DNA of 64,000 nt from Sphingomonas sp. NBWT7 (GCF_014217605.1 NZ_CP043639.1:3195465-3259464); one strand, 5' to 3'. Positions 35,846 through 44,950 are shown, counted from the stretch's first letter. Numbers and translations: made by a program. The notes: generated by a model not told the origin, from the letters alone.

Positions 35846-36586
35846 ATGACTCAGAACGTATCCCCGTCGATCCTAATGGAGGGCCTGACGCTCGGCTATG
35901 GCGCGCACCGCGTGCTCGACGGCCTGTCATTGCGCGTACCTGAAGCCAGCATCACCGCGCTGCTCGGTGGCAACGGCGCGGGCAAGTCGACCACGCTTGC
36001 CGCGCTGCTCGGTTTCGTGCGCGCGCAAGGAGGTACGATCATGGTCGCGGGCGTGGATCCCGGCGCCGATCCCGATGCAGCGCGCCGGCGCATTGCCTAT
36101 CTTCCCGAAAACGTTGCGCTCTATGAGCATCTGACTGCCGTCGAGAATGCCGACTATCTCCTCGCGCTGTCCGATGAGCGTAAGGATCGCCGTGTGATCA
36201 CCGACGCGCTCGCCGCTGCAGGGCTGCAGGAGCGCGCCTGGGACCAGCGGCTCGGTGGCTTCTCGAAGGGCATGCGGCAGAAGGTGGCGATCGCCGTCGC
36301 GTTGCTGCGCGAGGTACCCGTCCTGCTGCTCGACGAGCCCACGTCCGGGCTTGATCCGCGTGCCACGGCCGACTTCAACGCGCTTGTCCGAACGGTCCGG
36401 GATCGCGGCACGGCGGTTCTGATGGTGACGCACGACCTGCTCTCCGCCGAAGACGTGGCCGACCGGATCGGCTTCCTCGAGGCCGGCCGCATCGTGGAGG
36501 AGGTGGAGGCGAGCGGCGCAGAACGGTTCGACGTGCGTGCGCTCCACGCCCGTTTCGCTGTGGCGACGGGGCGACTCGCAGCATGA
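35846..36586 (+). CDS. ABC transporter ATP-binding protein (NosF/CcmA-like)
   Basis: 246 residues. Walker A GGNGAGKST, Q-loop region AYLPENVALYEHLTAVEN, signature LGGFSKGMRQKVAIAVALL, Walker B VLLLDEPTSGLD and the H-loop MVTHDLLSAEDV are all intact. The sequence is like NosF-type ATPases that pair with ABC-2/NosY permeases. ATG 35846 has AAGG at proper spacing; ATG 35840 is in frame. Its stop overlaps the start of the first permease (ATGA), so it powers the two membrane proteins that follow. Confidence 0.93.
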   Translation: MTQNVSPSILMEGLTLGYGAHRVLDGLSLRVPEASITALLGGNGAGKSTTLAALLGFVRAQGGTIMVAGVDPGADPDAARRRIAYLPENVALYEHLTAVENADYLLALSDERKDRRVITDALAAAGLQERAWDQRLGGFSKGMRQKVAIAVALLREVPVLLLDEPTSGLDPRATADFNALVRTVRDRGTAVLMVTHDLLSAEDVADRIGFLEAGRIVEEVEASGAERFDVRALHARFAVATGRLAA

Positions 36587-38022
36587 GCGTCACCCGCCTC
36601 ATCGCCCGCGACGAACTGCGACTGATGGTGCGCAACCGGGTAGCCGTGATCGCCTTCGGGCTGTTGGCGCTGCTGACGCTGGTTGCGGTACTCAGCTCAT
36701 GGTCGCACCAGCGCAGCAACGCCGACCTGCGCGCCCGACATCAGCATGAGGCGGAGCACGCCTTCGACGCCCAGCCCGATCGCCACCCGCACCGCGTGGT
36801 CCACTACGGCCAATTCATCTTCCGCCCGCTCGGGCCCCTGGCCGCCTTCGACCCCGGCGTCGACGCCTTCACCGGCAGCAGCATGTTCCTGGAAGGACAT
36901 CGGCAGAATACCGCGAATTTCGGCGACGTGCGGCAAAGCTCGCTGCTGGTCCGGTTCGGGCAATTGACGCCCGCCTTCGTGCTTCAGGTGGTCGCGCCGC
37001 TGTTGCTCATTTTCCTCGGATATGGCGCGCTCGCACGGGAGACGGAGCGCGGCACCATGCGGCTGCTGATGCTGCAGGGTGCCGCGCGCGGGCAGGTGGT
37101 ACGCGGCAAGCTGCTGGCGCTGGGCGCGGTCGCGCTGCTCGCCGGACTGCCGGCAATGATCGGCTTCGTGGCTATCGCCGGACAACCGGGCGCGCTGGTG
37201 ATGCCGATGACGGCGATCGCGCTCGGTTACGCCGCTTACCTTGCGCTCTGGGTGGTGGTGATCGTCCTCGTCTCCGCGCTGGTTCGACGCAGCCGGGACG
37301 CCCTGCTGGCGCTGGTTGCGCTTTGGGCGGTGGCGGTGGTGCTCCTCCCCCGCGTCGCACCGGACGTGGTGAGCGCCGTGGTGCCGCTCCAAAACCGGAT
37401 GCAGACCGATGTGGCGATCGCGCGGGACCTCAGGCGAATGGGGGACAGTCACAATCCCGACGATCCGCATTTCGCTGCGTTCAAGCAGTCGGTGCTGAAG
37501 CGCTACGGCGTCACCCGGATCGAGGACCTCCCGCTCAACTACAAGGGTCTGGTCGGCATGGAGGGCGAGCGGCTCACCTCCGAACTGTTCGATCGCTATG
37601 CCGGGCGCAGCTACGCGGCGCAGAACAAGCAGAACGGTCTCGTCAACGCGGTCGGCGTGTTGAGTCCGACGATCGCGCTGCGCTCGCTGTCGATGGCAGC
37701 GGCCGGGACCGACTTCGCCGGCCATCGCCGCTTTCTCGAACAGGCGGAGGCGTATCGCTATGCGCTCGTCCAGCGCCTCAACCGGATGCAGGCGGAGGCG
37801 GTCAGCTATGCCGACGATGTCGCCGAGGACGCAGGGGCCGACCGGCGCAAGCGCGTTTCGGCCGCGAGTTGGGGGAAGATGCCCGATTTCACCTATAGCG
37901 CGCCGAGCGGGACCGCGCTTGCCGCAGGTGCCTTGCCGGGCCTCGCCATCGTGGTTGCCTGGCTGGCCGTTGCCGGCCTGCTGCTCGCCCGCGCCTCACG
38001 CCGACTGGGAGAAAGCCGATGA
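36583..38022 (+). CDS. ABC-2 type permease, DUF3526 family (1)
   Basis: 479 residues. One N-terminal helix (VAVIAFGLLALLTLVAVLSSW), a roughly 100-residue external loop, then a bundle of helices (VLQVVAPLLLIFLGYGALAR, LLALGAVALLAGLPAMIGFV, MTAIALGYAAYLALWVVVIVLVSALV, DALLALVALWAVAVVLLP), a second large soluble loop with Arg/Asn-rich helices, and a final helix (LPGLAIVVAWLAVAGLLLA). This is the DUF3526 permease layout, seen with NosF-like ATPases. Overlaps both neighbours by 4 bases. Confidence 0.88.
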   Translation: MSVTRLIARDELRLMVRNRVAVIAFGLLALLTLVAVLSSWSHQRSNADLRARHQHEAEHAFDAQPDRHPHRVVHYGQFIFRPLGPLAAFDPGVDAFTGSSMFLEGHRQNTANFGDVRQSSLLVRFGQLTPAFVLQVVAPLLLIFLGYGALARETERGTMRLLMLQGAARGQVVRGKLLALGAVALLAGLPAMIGFVAIAGQPGALVMPMTAIALGYAAYLALWVVVIVLVSALVRRSRDALLALVALWAVAVVLLPRVAPDVVSAVVPLQNRMQTDVAIARDLRRMGDSHNPDDPHFAAFKQSVLKRYGVTRIEDLPLNYKGLVGMEGERLTSELFDRYAGRSYAAQNKQNGLVNAVGVLSPTIALRSLSMAAAGTDFAGHRRFLEQAEAYRYALVQRLNRMQAEAVSYADDVAEDAGADRRKRVSAASWGKMPDFTYSAPSGTALAAGALPGLAIVVAWLAVAGLLLARASRRLGESR

Positions 38023-39281
38023 ACCTCTGGCTGCACGAACTGCGCCTGCTGCTGCGCGCCCGGTTGACGGTGATCGCGCTGGCGCTGCTGGCGGTCCTCT
38101 CGGTTGCCGCCGTGGTGGCGGGCATGGCCGAGGTATCGCGCCAGCGCGCCGCCATAGCCGCCATCCCGACCGCACAGGCGGAGGACATCGCGTCGGTGGC
38201 GGACTATGTCGATCGCACCAAGGATGCCGGCAGCGCGGCCTATTACAGCTTCCACCCCACCTGGGACGCACCATCCTCGCTCGCTTTCGCGGCACTCGGC
38301 ATGCGCGACGTGTCTCCCTACATCCTGCGTGTCCGTGCGCTGGGGCTGGAAGCGCAGATCTACGATGGCGACACATTCAACCCCGAACTGGCGCTGCCCG
38401 GCCGGTTCGACTTCGCCTTCGTGCTGGTGTTTCTCGCGCCGCTGTTCGTGATCGCGCTGTGCCACGATCTCGTCTCGGGCGAGCGCGAGGCGGGGCGCCT
38501 GCGCACGTTGGCGGCGCTGCCGCGCGGCGGCGCCAGCTTGATGCGGAGGCGTACCCTGCTTCGCCTGACACTGCTCTGGGCGGTGCTGGCGGTGCCGTTC
38601 ACCGTCGCGGCAATCATGTCCGGGGTAGGTGCGACGGCGATCCTGCTGATTCTGTTCGGGATGGCCGCCTATCTACTGTTCTGGATCGGACTGGCGGCGC
38701 TGGTCGGACGCCTGCGCTGGAGCTCGGTCGCCAACGCCGCGACGCTTGCCGCCTGCTGGCTTGTGCTGGTGCTCTTCGCTCCGACGCTTGCCAATGTGGT
38801 CATCAACCGGGCGGTTCCGGTCAGTCAGGGTGCCGAGATCGCTTTGGCGCAGCGCGAGCAGGTGAACCACGCGTGGGACATCCCGCGCGAGCAGACCATG
38901 CGCCGCTTCTACGCCAACCACCCGCGCTGGGCCGATTCCGCGCCATTGGGGCCCGCGTTCCACTACAAATGGTATCTCGCCTTCCACCAGAACGGCGACG
39001 AGAGCGTGGCGCGGAAGGTGCGCGTCTATCGCGCCGCATTGGAACGGCGCGACGCGACGGCACGCGCGCTCGGCTGGGTTCTGCCTTCCGTTGGCATGCA
39101 GGCGCTGCTGACGCGGCTTGCGGAAACGGATCTCGAAGCACAACTCGCCTATCAGGATCGGATCCGCGCCTTTCACCAGCGGCTGCGGACCTTCTACTAC
39201 GGCTATCTCTTTCGCGATCGCCCATTCGGAAAAGCCGACTTCGGCTTCGCGCCGCAATTCGAGGAGACGATACGTGGCTGA
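38019..39281 (+). CDS. ABC-2 type permease, DUF3526 family (2)
   Basis: 420 residues, same topology as the preceding permease but shorter: N-terminal helix LTVIALALLAVLSVAAVVAGM, an external loop with AAYYSFHPTWDAPSSLAFAALG, helices around FAFVLVFLAPLFVIALCHDLV (followed by SGEREAGRLRTLAALP), TLLWAVLAVPFTVAAIM and AYLLFWIGLAALVGRL, then a long periplasmic part. Two non-identical DUF3526 subunits imply a heterodimeric membrane channel. ATG overlaps the previous stop (ATGA). Substrate unknown. Confidence 0.88.
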   Translation: MNLWLHELRLLLRARLTVIALALLAVLSVAAVVAGMAEVSRQRAAIAAIPTAQAEDIASVADYVDRTKDAGSAAYYSFHPTWDAPSSLAFAALGMRDVSPYILRVRALGLEAQIYDGDTFNPELALPGRFDFAFVLVFLAPLFVIALCHDLVSGEREAGRLRTLAALPRGGASLMRRRTLLRLTLLWAVLAVPFTVAAIMSGVGATAILLILFGMAAYLLFWIGLAALVGRLRWSSVANAATLAACWLVLVLFAPTLANVVINRAVPVSQGAEIALAQREQVNHAWDIPREQTMRRFYANHPRWADSAPLGPAFHYKWYLAFHQNGDESVARKVRVYRAALERRDATARALGWVLPSVGMQALLTRLAETDLEAQLAYQDRIRAFHQRLRTFYYGYLFRDRPFGKADFGFAPQFEETIRG

Positions 39282-39969
39282 CGGCAATCAGGCATTTCTT
39301 GAGATGTTCGCAGACCGCGAGCGCGTCACCCGCTACGCCGAAGGACCGCCGCGCTTCATGCCGGGTATGGAGGCGGTGCATCGCATGACGTCGATCCTGC
39401 TTTCCGAGCATGCACCGGCGAACGCGCACGTGCTGGTGCTCGGCGCGGGCGGCGGGCTCGAGCTCAAGGCGCTGGCGGAGGCGCAGCCCGGCTGGCGCTT
39501 CACCGGTGTCGACCCAGCAGGCCCGATGCTCGACTTGGCGCGAGAGGCGATGGGACCGGACGCCTGGCGTGCAGACCTGGTGCAGGGCTATATCGACGAT
39601 GCACCGCCTGGCCCGTTCGACGCCGCGACCTGCCTGCTGACGCTGCACTTCCTAGGCCGCGAGGATCGCGTACGAACGCTCAGCGAGATGCACCGGCGCA
39701 TGAAGCCGGGCGCACCGCTGGTGGTGGCGCATTCGAGCTTCCCGCAGGAGGAGCCGGCTCGTGCCCGATGGCTCGCCCGATATGCCGCCTACGCAGTTGC
39801 CTCCGGTGCCGATCCGGCGCAGGTCGAGCAAGCGCGGGCCGCGATGTCCGCCAGTCTGGTGCTGCTGACGCCGCAGGAGGATGAGGAGTGCCTGCGCGCT
39901 GCCGGCTTCAGCGACGTCGAGATGTTCTATGCCGCGTTCACATGGCGCGGCTGGACGGCAAGGAGCTAA
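39274..39969 (+). CDS. class I SAM-dependent methyltransferase (exporter operon)
   Basis: 231 residues. Starts at GTG 39274, inside the end of the permease gene (8-base overlap, GAGGAG just upstream). SAM motif I HVLVLGAGGGLELKAL, then GVDPAGPMLDLAREAM, FDAATCLLTLHFL and RRMKPGAPLVVAHSSF. The order of motifs fits Methyltransf_25/11; the substrate is not evident. Last gene of the TonB receptor-ABC operon, so it probably modifies the transported compound or a partner protein (inference). Confidence 0.88.
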   Translation: MADGNQAFLEMFADRERVTRYAEGPPRFMPGMEAVHRMTSILLSEHAPANAHVLVLGAGGGLELKALAEAQPGWRFTGVDPAGPMLDLAREAMGPDAWRADLVQGYIDDAPPGPFDAATCLLTLHFLGREDRVRTLSEMHRRMKPGAPLVVAHSSFPQEEPARARWLARYAAYAVASGADPAQVEQARAAMSASLVLLTPQEDEECLRAAGFSDVEMFYAAFTWRGWTARS

Positions 39970-40362
39970 TACGCAGGTCAGGATGTGATCCACCAGTTCC
40001 GCTAGCCACGGCTGAGCAACGGTGCCGCCCCATTCCTCAAGATCTTTTGCCAAATAGCGCCCGAGGATCGGCACCATAGTGATGCATCTGCGGGTGATGA
40101 TGCCTCGCCCTCAATGCCGGGCGCTGGACTGCATATCGGCCGATTGTCGGGAGGGTAGAGGCAGAGATACCAGCTTCCGTCTTGGCTTCGGATAGCTGTC
40201 GCACAGAAAAGCTCCCGATCTTAACCGTTCCGAGGTTCTGGTAGCGCTCGCTAAAGCGGTCAGCCTGCTCACGTGAACGAGCGGCAGATATCGGGCAGCG
40301 TAAAAGGTCGGGTGAATGTCCGGCTTTGGGTTATACGGCTTCTACCGCTCGGCGAGCAGAAC
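39970..40362. other. 393-base gap with possible gene remnant
   Basis: Mostly no convincing gene. On the minus strand from 40077 a short stretch (MVPILGRYLAKDLEEWGGTV, then AQPWLAELVDHILTCVLAP) has protein-like composition and might be the C-terminus of a lost TetR-type protein, but it runs into the antisense of the methyltransferase with no matching N-terminus. I treat it as a possible remnant. Confidence 0.35.
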
Positions 40363-41376
40363 CTATGCGGACAATAGGTTTGCGATCCATCGGCTACGAT
40401 CGAATTGGCCGCAGATGATAACGATCGCGGCCGTGAGAGGTACGGCGATCAGCGCGCCGGCGATGCCCCACACCCAGCTCCAGAACGTCATAGCGACGAT
40501 GATTGCCAGCGGTGACAGAGACAGCTGCTTGCCCTGCAACAGCGGGTAGATCACGTTGCTGATCGTCATCTGCAGGATGACGAAGCCGACGAATACCAAT
40601 GCGGGCATCTGCCATCCCCCGAACTGGACGAAGGCGAAGAGCACCGGCGGTACTATTCCGACGATATTGCCGATCACCGGCACGAAGTTGAGCAGAAAGT
40701 TCAGGATCCCCCAAACCAGCGCCAGTTCGAGCCCGGTGATCCACGACCACAAGGCCGAGGCCACGCCGGTCAGAATGCTGGTCGCGAGCGTCGTGCCGAG
40801 ATAGCGACGCACCTGGCCCGAAATCTCTTCGCCGACCTCCAGCATGTCGCGACGGGCACCGCCTTCGAACATCTCGTACAGCCGCCGCCGCAACCGGGGG
40901 ACTTCGGGCAGGCCCAGCATAACGACAAGGCCGATGAAGCCGACATAGGTGACGAAGGCGTAGGCACCGCTTGCCAGCATCTGCAGCATTGCCACGATGC
41001 GCTGCCGGTTGACCGTTCCCGCAATCGGCACCCCGTGGTCGGCCGCCCACGCAGCAATCCGCGCGTAGGCCTTCTCAAGCCCCGCCCACTGTGCCGACAT
41101 CACACCGATCACCTGCCCGATCGACAGGTACACCGACGCGGCGAAGGCGGCGAGGATCGCGATCAGCGACAGCAGCGTCAGCGTATAGGCCAGCCAGGAC
41201 GGCATGAAGCGCCCGAGCCAGCGTTTGAGTGGCCACAAGGCCGCCACGATGATCGCGGCGAAGGCGATCGGCATGATGATCGCGAACCCCGCCTGCAGCG
41301 CCGCGACCAGCAAGATCGCGGCGATGATGGTCAACATGCGGTTGCGATAGCGGTCCTGCACAGACACTTCCGTCAT
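40363..41376 (-). CDS. AI-2E family transporter
   Basis: 337 residues with about eight membrane segments. N-terminal paired helices (MLTIIAAILLVAALQAGFAI, FAAIIVAALWPLKRWL), a central soluble region, and the family-conserved C-terminal half (LVWGILNFLLNFVPVIGNIVGIVPPVLFAF, NVIYPLLQGKQLSLSPLAII and WSWVWGIAGALIAVPL). Members range from Na+/H+ antiporter-like to AI-2 export roles, so the substrate is not fixed. Its ATG overlaps the stop of the yihY frame (ATGA), so it is translationally coupled to a gene that carries an internal stop. Confidence 0.92.
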   Translation of the reverse strand: MTEVSVQDRYRNRMLTIIAAILLVAALQAGFAIIMPIAFAAIIVAALWPLKRWLGRFMPSWLAYTLTLLSLIAILAAFAASVYLSIGQVIGVMSAQWAGLEKAYARIAAWAADHGVPIAGTVNRQRIVAMLQMLASGAYAFVTYVGFIGLVVMLGLPEVPRLRRRLYEMFEGGARRDMLEVGEEISGQVRRYLGTTLATSILTGVASALWSWITGLELALVWGILNFLLNFVPVIGNIVGIVPPVLFAFVQFGGWQMPALVFVGFVILQMTISNVIYPLLQGKQLSLSPLAIIVAMTFWSWVWGIAGALIAVPLTAAIVIICGQFDRSRWIANLLSA

Positions 41377-42278
41377 TCGCTCAGCTCCCTAATGTGGATG
41401 CCGGCATCGGCGATTGCTTCGGCATTAAGACGCGCGCCGAGAAGCAACGCCCAGGCGGACACCATCAGCCAAAGCATCAACACCACAACGGCTGCGAGCG
41501 AGCCATAGGTGTCATCGAACCGCGCGACATGCGCGACATAGGTGCGGAACAGCAGCGTCGCGACGAGCCATATAGCCACGCCGGCGATGGTGCCCGGCAA
41601 GGCGTCGCGCCATGCGATCGGCGCTTCGGCAGCAGGGGCTTAACGATAGATCAGGATCAACCCCGCGCCCGCGCCAAGCGTTAGCGAACCGAACAGGGTG
41701 ACCGCGGAGACGAGCTGCGCGCCAGGCAGACCGTCAGGCACATAGCTTTGCAGGAACGTCAGGATCGACAACGACACGAGGGCTGTCAAAACGAGCGCTG
41801 CGCAACCGAGCACAAGGGCGGTTGAGGCGAGTTGTCGCTTCAGCCCGCGCCGCTCACGCTCGATCCGATAAGCAAGGTTGATCCCGTGCAGCAGGGATCG
41901 TCCGGCGCGGCGCGCGCTGAACAATGCTATGCCGATCGAGACAAGCAGCGTCGCCACCGAGGTGCGATCGGTGGCGACGCTGTTTCGCAATCCCCGCTCG
42001 ACGATCGACCGCGCGTCGATCGGCATGATTGCGGTCAGGGTCGACAGATTGTGCGCGACCGTCGCGGCTGGCACGAAAAAGCCATAGGCCCCCGCGATCA
42101 GCCCCACCAGCGGGACGATCGCAAGAAAGGCGGCAAAGGCGATCGAACTGGCCGCGATACCGAAGTCGTCGCTCAGCCCGCCGCGCACTGTGCGATACGA
42201 AAGCGCCGTCCACCGTAAGAATAGTGTCGTCGCCCCAAGCGCGCGCTTGCCTGTGGCTCTGTCAGTGGCCCATGCCAT
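41373..42278 (-). pseudogene. YihY/UPF0761 membrane protein with in-frame ochre stop
   Basis: Frame from ATG 42278 gives MAWATDRATGKRALGATTLF, then GLSDDFGIAASSIAFAAFLAIVPL (family signature) and LFSARRAGRSLLHGINLAY, and stops at TAA (41640-41642) after GAGLILIYR. The same frame continues without shift: APAAEAPIAWRDALPGTIAG, then VAIWLVATLLFRTYVAHVAR, FDDTYGSLAAVVVLMLWLMV and a normal end at 41373. Homologues usually have Tyr at the stop position, so TAC or TAT became TAA. The full-length protein would be about 301 residues; this truncates it at 212 of about 300. Confidence 0.85.
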
Positions 42279-42533
42279 CCCGCCGCACCTCGATCGATCC
42301 CAACCGCCGTGGACCGGTGACGAACCGTAACGATCATCTGCGACTTCGGTGACATTACCGGCAAAAATAGGAATACGGGCCGGACGATCTCAAACGCCCG
42401 CATCGGCTGCCGCGTACGTTGCGTTGCACGAAGGATTTGGTTCCGGGCGGCGGTCATCAGCGCCGCCAGCGTGGTGCTTGCCCGTTTGCGGGGATCGTCG
42501 CCAGGGCGGGGCCGTTGCTGGCGGTTATTGCAG

Positions 42534-42821
42534 CTAGACTACCGCGACGCCCTTCCAAAACGCTATGCGGCCGCGAATTTCTTCGGCCGCTGCCTTGGGA
42601 TCGGGGTAGTACCACGCAGCGTCTTGGTTTGTGGCACCGCTCACGTGCAAGTTGTAGTAGCGGGCCGTCCCTTTCCAAGGGCAGATGGTGGTAGTGCTGC
42701 TTGGCTGAAGAACCGCAGGGTCGACGCTGTTGGCAGGAAAATAGTGGTTGCCTTCCACTATCACAGTATCGTTGCTCTGGGCAATCACTGAACCGTTCCA
42801 TCGGGCTTCGACCACGATCAT
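42534..42821 (-). CDS. DUF427 domain-containing protein
   Basis: 95 residues: MIVVEARWNGSVIAQSNDTV, GNHYFPANSVDPAVL, TTTICPWKGTARYYNLHVSG and AAWYYPDPKAAAEEIRGRIA are the standard DUF427 blocks, with the conserved CPWKG and AWYYP. Function unknown; cytoplasmic. A GGAG lies just before the ATG. The frame continues upstream for 200 codons, but that part is antisense to the cupin gene and has unlike composition. Less GC-rich than the core genome. Confidence 0.9.
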   Translation of the reverse strand: MIVVEARWNGSVIAQSNDTVIVEGNHYFPANSVDPAVLQPSSTTTICPWKGTARYYNLHVSGATNQDAAWYYPDPKAAAEEIRGRIAFWKGVAVV

Positions 42822-43007
42822 TCTCCTAACGCTGATCCGGCAAGTTGGACCGCGCCTGGCTCTCGCCAAGCCACAACAAGCCGGTGAACGGACCTCCGAT
42901 TTTGGGAAGCGCGATGAATGCGGCGAACGACCCATTGTGGTTCGTTGCGGATTGCGTGCTTTCAAGTTGCCCCTGCGTTGGATCGATGACAGTCTGGCCC
43001 AAGAAAA

Positions 43008-43412
43008 GTGGGGAACGCGGTGATCGGAATACTGCTGCTCGCGTTTCAGGCTGCTCCTGCGAGCTTCGACGCAGTTGCCGCTGCGCCAAATAGTCACCGC
43101 GTCCTGCTCGAGGATGAAAAGATTCGCGTATTGCGTGTCGAGGTCCCGCCCGGCGTGGCCGAACCCGTTCACGACCATCGTTGGCCGAGCGTGATGTATT
43201 TCGAACAGCCCCAGCCGATCACTTACATCACGTACAGGCTGATTAATGGAAAGCTCGTCGAAATGACGCGTTTTGATGCCCCTGCTTTTGCAAGGTCGCA
43301 GGCTGTAAGAGGTGAGCCGGAGGGATTGCACGCCGTCACGAATCGTGGCGCAGCGCCGTTTGTCGCCATACGTATCGAGTTTAAGACCGGTACTATGCCG
43401 AAGCTTAATTAG
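43008..43412 (+). CDS. small cupin-fold protein, probably exported
   Basis: 134 residues from GTG 43008 (GTG 43020 is an alternative). The N-terminus (VIGILLLAFQAAPA) looks like a signal peptide. The cupin motif region is RVLRVEVPPGVAEPVHDHRWPSVMYFEQ with two His spaced as in metal-binding cupins, then a second half LHAVTNRGAAPFVAIRIEFK. No enzymatic role can be assigned. Divergent from the DUF427 gene; composition is lower in GC than its surroundings. Confidence 0.75.
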   Translation: MGNAVIGILLLAFQAAPASFDAVAAAPNSHRVLLEDEKIRVLRVEVPPGVAEPVHDHRWPSVMYFEQPQPITYITYRLINGKLVEMTRFDAPAFARSQAVRGEPEGLHAVTNRGAAPFVAIRIEFKTGTMPKLN

Positions 43413-43954
43413 GGCACCTCCGTACCGCCGGCTCAGTCCGACAAACCTGCACAACTAATACATTCTGATTTGGCGACCGATCGCTGTGCTGGTTCTAGGT
43501 GGTGCATCTGTCAGATAACGAATGGCCGAAGTTGGAATGTGCTTCAGCGAGACTGAATGGCTGCATGTGGCAGCGCAATCATCTTGGCGAAGCGTTGTGA
43601 TCGGCAGAACGCAGGCCGGTGGGGCTTATTCGCATCGAAACGCCGCGAGATAGGAGCGGCTCATGAGGCCGCGGATGAGCTGAGGCTCGATTAAACGCAA
43701 TCGGCTTCACGCCAGACGTTGTGAAGAGGCGTTTTCCTGCAGTGGATTCCGGCAGGTGATGCGTTGCCCTTTTCGACGTCGAGCCCGCGACATCAGCGGT
43801 AGCGCCAACGCGTTACGGCGGGCGGTCCAACGGTTGCCGAAGCTCGTGCCCCCCACTTCCAGTTCTGTCGCGCTCTGGGCCATATTCCTGCATTCGACAG
43901 GGGTACGCAGCGCGCGCGTAGCACGATAGGGCGCGCGTTCTAGCGGAGTTTCCC
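43413..43954. other. 542-base intergenic region, no gene seen
   Basis: Between the cupin and the symporter gene. No frame longer than about 40 codons is plausible, no tRNA or known RNA motif seen, and no T-run terminator. Composition changes from mixed to GC-rich at about 43.8 kb, marking the right end of the accessory-looking block. Confidence 0.5.
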
Positions 43955-44950
43955 ATGCTTGCCCTTGTCAGACGGATCGATCGCTACAGTCTGCTGCTCG
44001 TCGCGACCGTAGTCTTCGCATCGATCCTGCCGTGCCGCGGGCGGGTGGCGGCGGCGTTCGACGTTGTGACGAGCGCGGCGATCGCGCTGCTGTTCTTTCT
44101 TCACGGCGCGAAACTGTCGCGCGACGCGATCGTCGCGGGGATGACCAACTGGCGGCTGCATCTGCTCGTCTTCGCGATGACGTTCGGCGCCTTTCCGCTG
44201 CTCGGCCTCGGGTTCAGTGCCGCCTCGGCCTACCTCGTCGCGCCGGCGCTTGCCGCCGGGCTGCTATTCCTCACGCTGCTGCCGTCGACCATTCAGTCGT
44301 CGATCGCCTTCACGTCGATGGCGCGCGGTAACGTGCCCGCGGCGGTGTGCAGTGCGTCGGCATCGAACCTGATCGGTATCGCGCTGACGCCGCTGCTCGT
44401 CGCGGCCCTGATGGGGATCGCCAACGGCGGGGTCTCCGCCGGGCAGGTGGAGGCGATCGCGCTCCAGCTGCTGTTGCCCTTCGTCGCCGGGCACCTGTCG
44501 CGTCCGCTCACCGCGCGCGTGGTCGAGCGGCACAAGGCGGTGCTGTCGCTCGTCGATCGCGGCTCGATCCTGCTCGTCGTCTATACCGCCTTCAGCGCCG
44601 CGGTGGTCGAGGGTCTGTGGAGCCGCGTGCCGGCGTGGCAGCTGGTCGTCGTGACGCTCCTCTGCATGCTGCTTCTCGCGATCGTACTCGTCGGCACGCA
44701 GCGCGTCGCGCGCGCGCTCGGCTTCGATCGTGCGGACGAAATCGCGATCGTCTTCTGCGGGTCGAAGAAGAGCCTCGCCTCGGGCGTGCCGATGGCGGGC
44801 GTGCTGTTCCCGGCGGCGCAGGTCGGCGCGATCATCCTGCCGCTGATGATCTTTCACCAGCTGCAGTTGCTCGCCTGCGCCGTCATCGCGCAGCGCTATG
44901 CCCGTGGCACGCCGGCGACCCCGCCCGAGGAACCGGTTCTGGCCAGCTGA
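43955..44950 (+). CDS. bile acid:sodium symporter family protein (YfeH-like)
   Basis: 331 residues with nine or ten hydrophobic helices. Typical blocks are AAIALLFFLHGAKLSRDAIVAG, RLHLLVFAMTFGAFPLLGLG, LLFLTLLPSTIQSSIAFTSM (with the crossing-helix region), ASASNLIGIALTPLLVAALM and CGSKKSLASGVPMAGVLFP. It belongs to the SBF_like/YfeH branch rather than true bile acid carriers; the cargo is unknown. GGAG lies about 10 bases before the ATG. The trehalose operon starts 57 bases downstream on the same strand, so co-transcription is possible. Confidence 0.9.
   Translation: MLALVRRIDRYSLLLVATVVFASILPCRGRVAAAFDVVTSAAIALLFFLHGAKLSRDAIVAGMTNWRLHLLVFAMTFGAFPLLGLGFSAASAYLVAPALAAGLLFLTLLPSTIQSSIAFTSMARGNVPAAVCSASASNLIGIALTPLLVAALMGIANGGVSAGQVEAIALQLLLPFVAGHLSRPLTARVVERHKAVLSLVDRGSILLVVYTAFSAAVVEGLWSRVPAWQLVVVTLLCMLLLAIVLVGTQRVARALGFDRADEIAIVFCGSKKSLASGVPMAGVLFPAAQVGAIILPLMIFHQLQLLACAVIAQRYARGTPATPPEEPVLAS

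Noticed and set aside
39652..40077. 141-codon minus-strand frame at the end of the exporter operon, considered as a TetR gene
   Set aside because: Only the first 40 residues look protein-like; the rest is antisense to the methyltransferase and there is no HTH.
42822..43454. N-terminal 200-codon extension of the DUF427 frame
   Set aside because: Lies antisense to the cupin gene, is Arg/Ser-rich and unlike DUF427; the ATG 42821 with its own GGAG is a full family-length protein.
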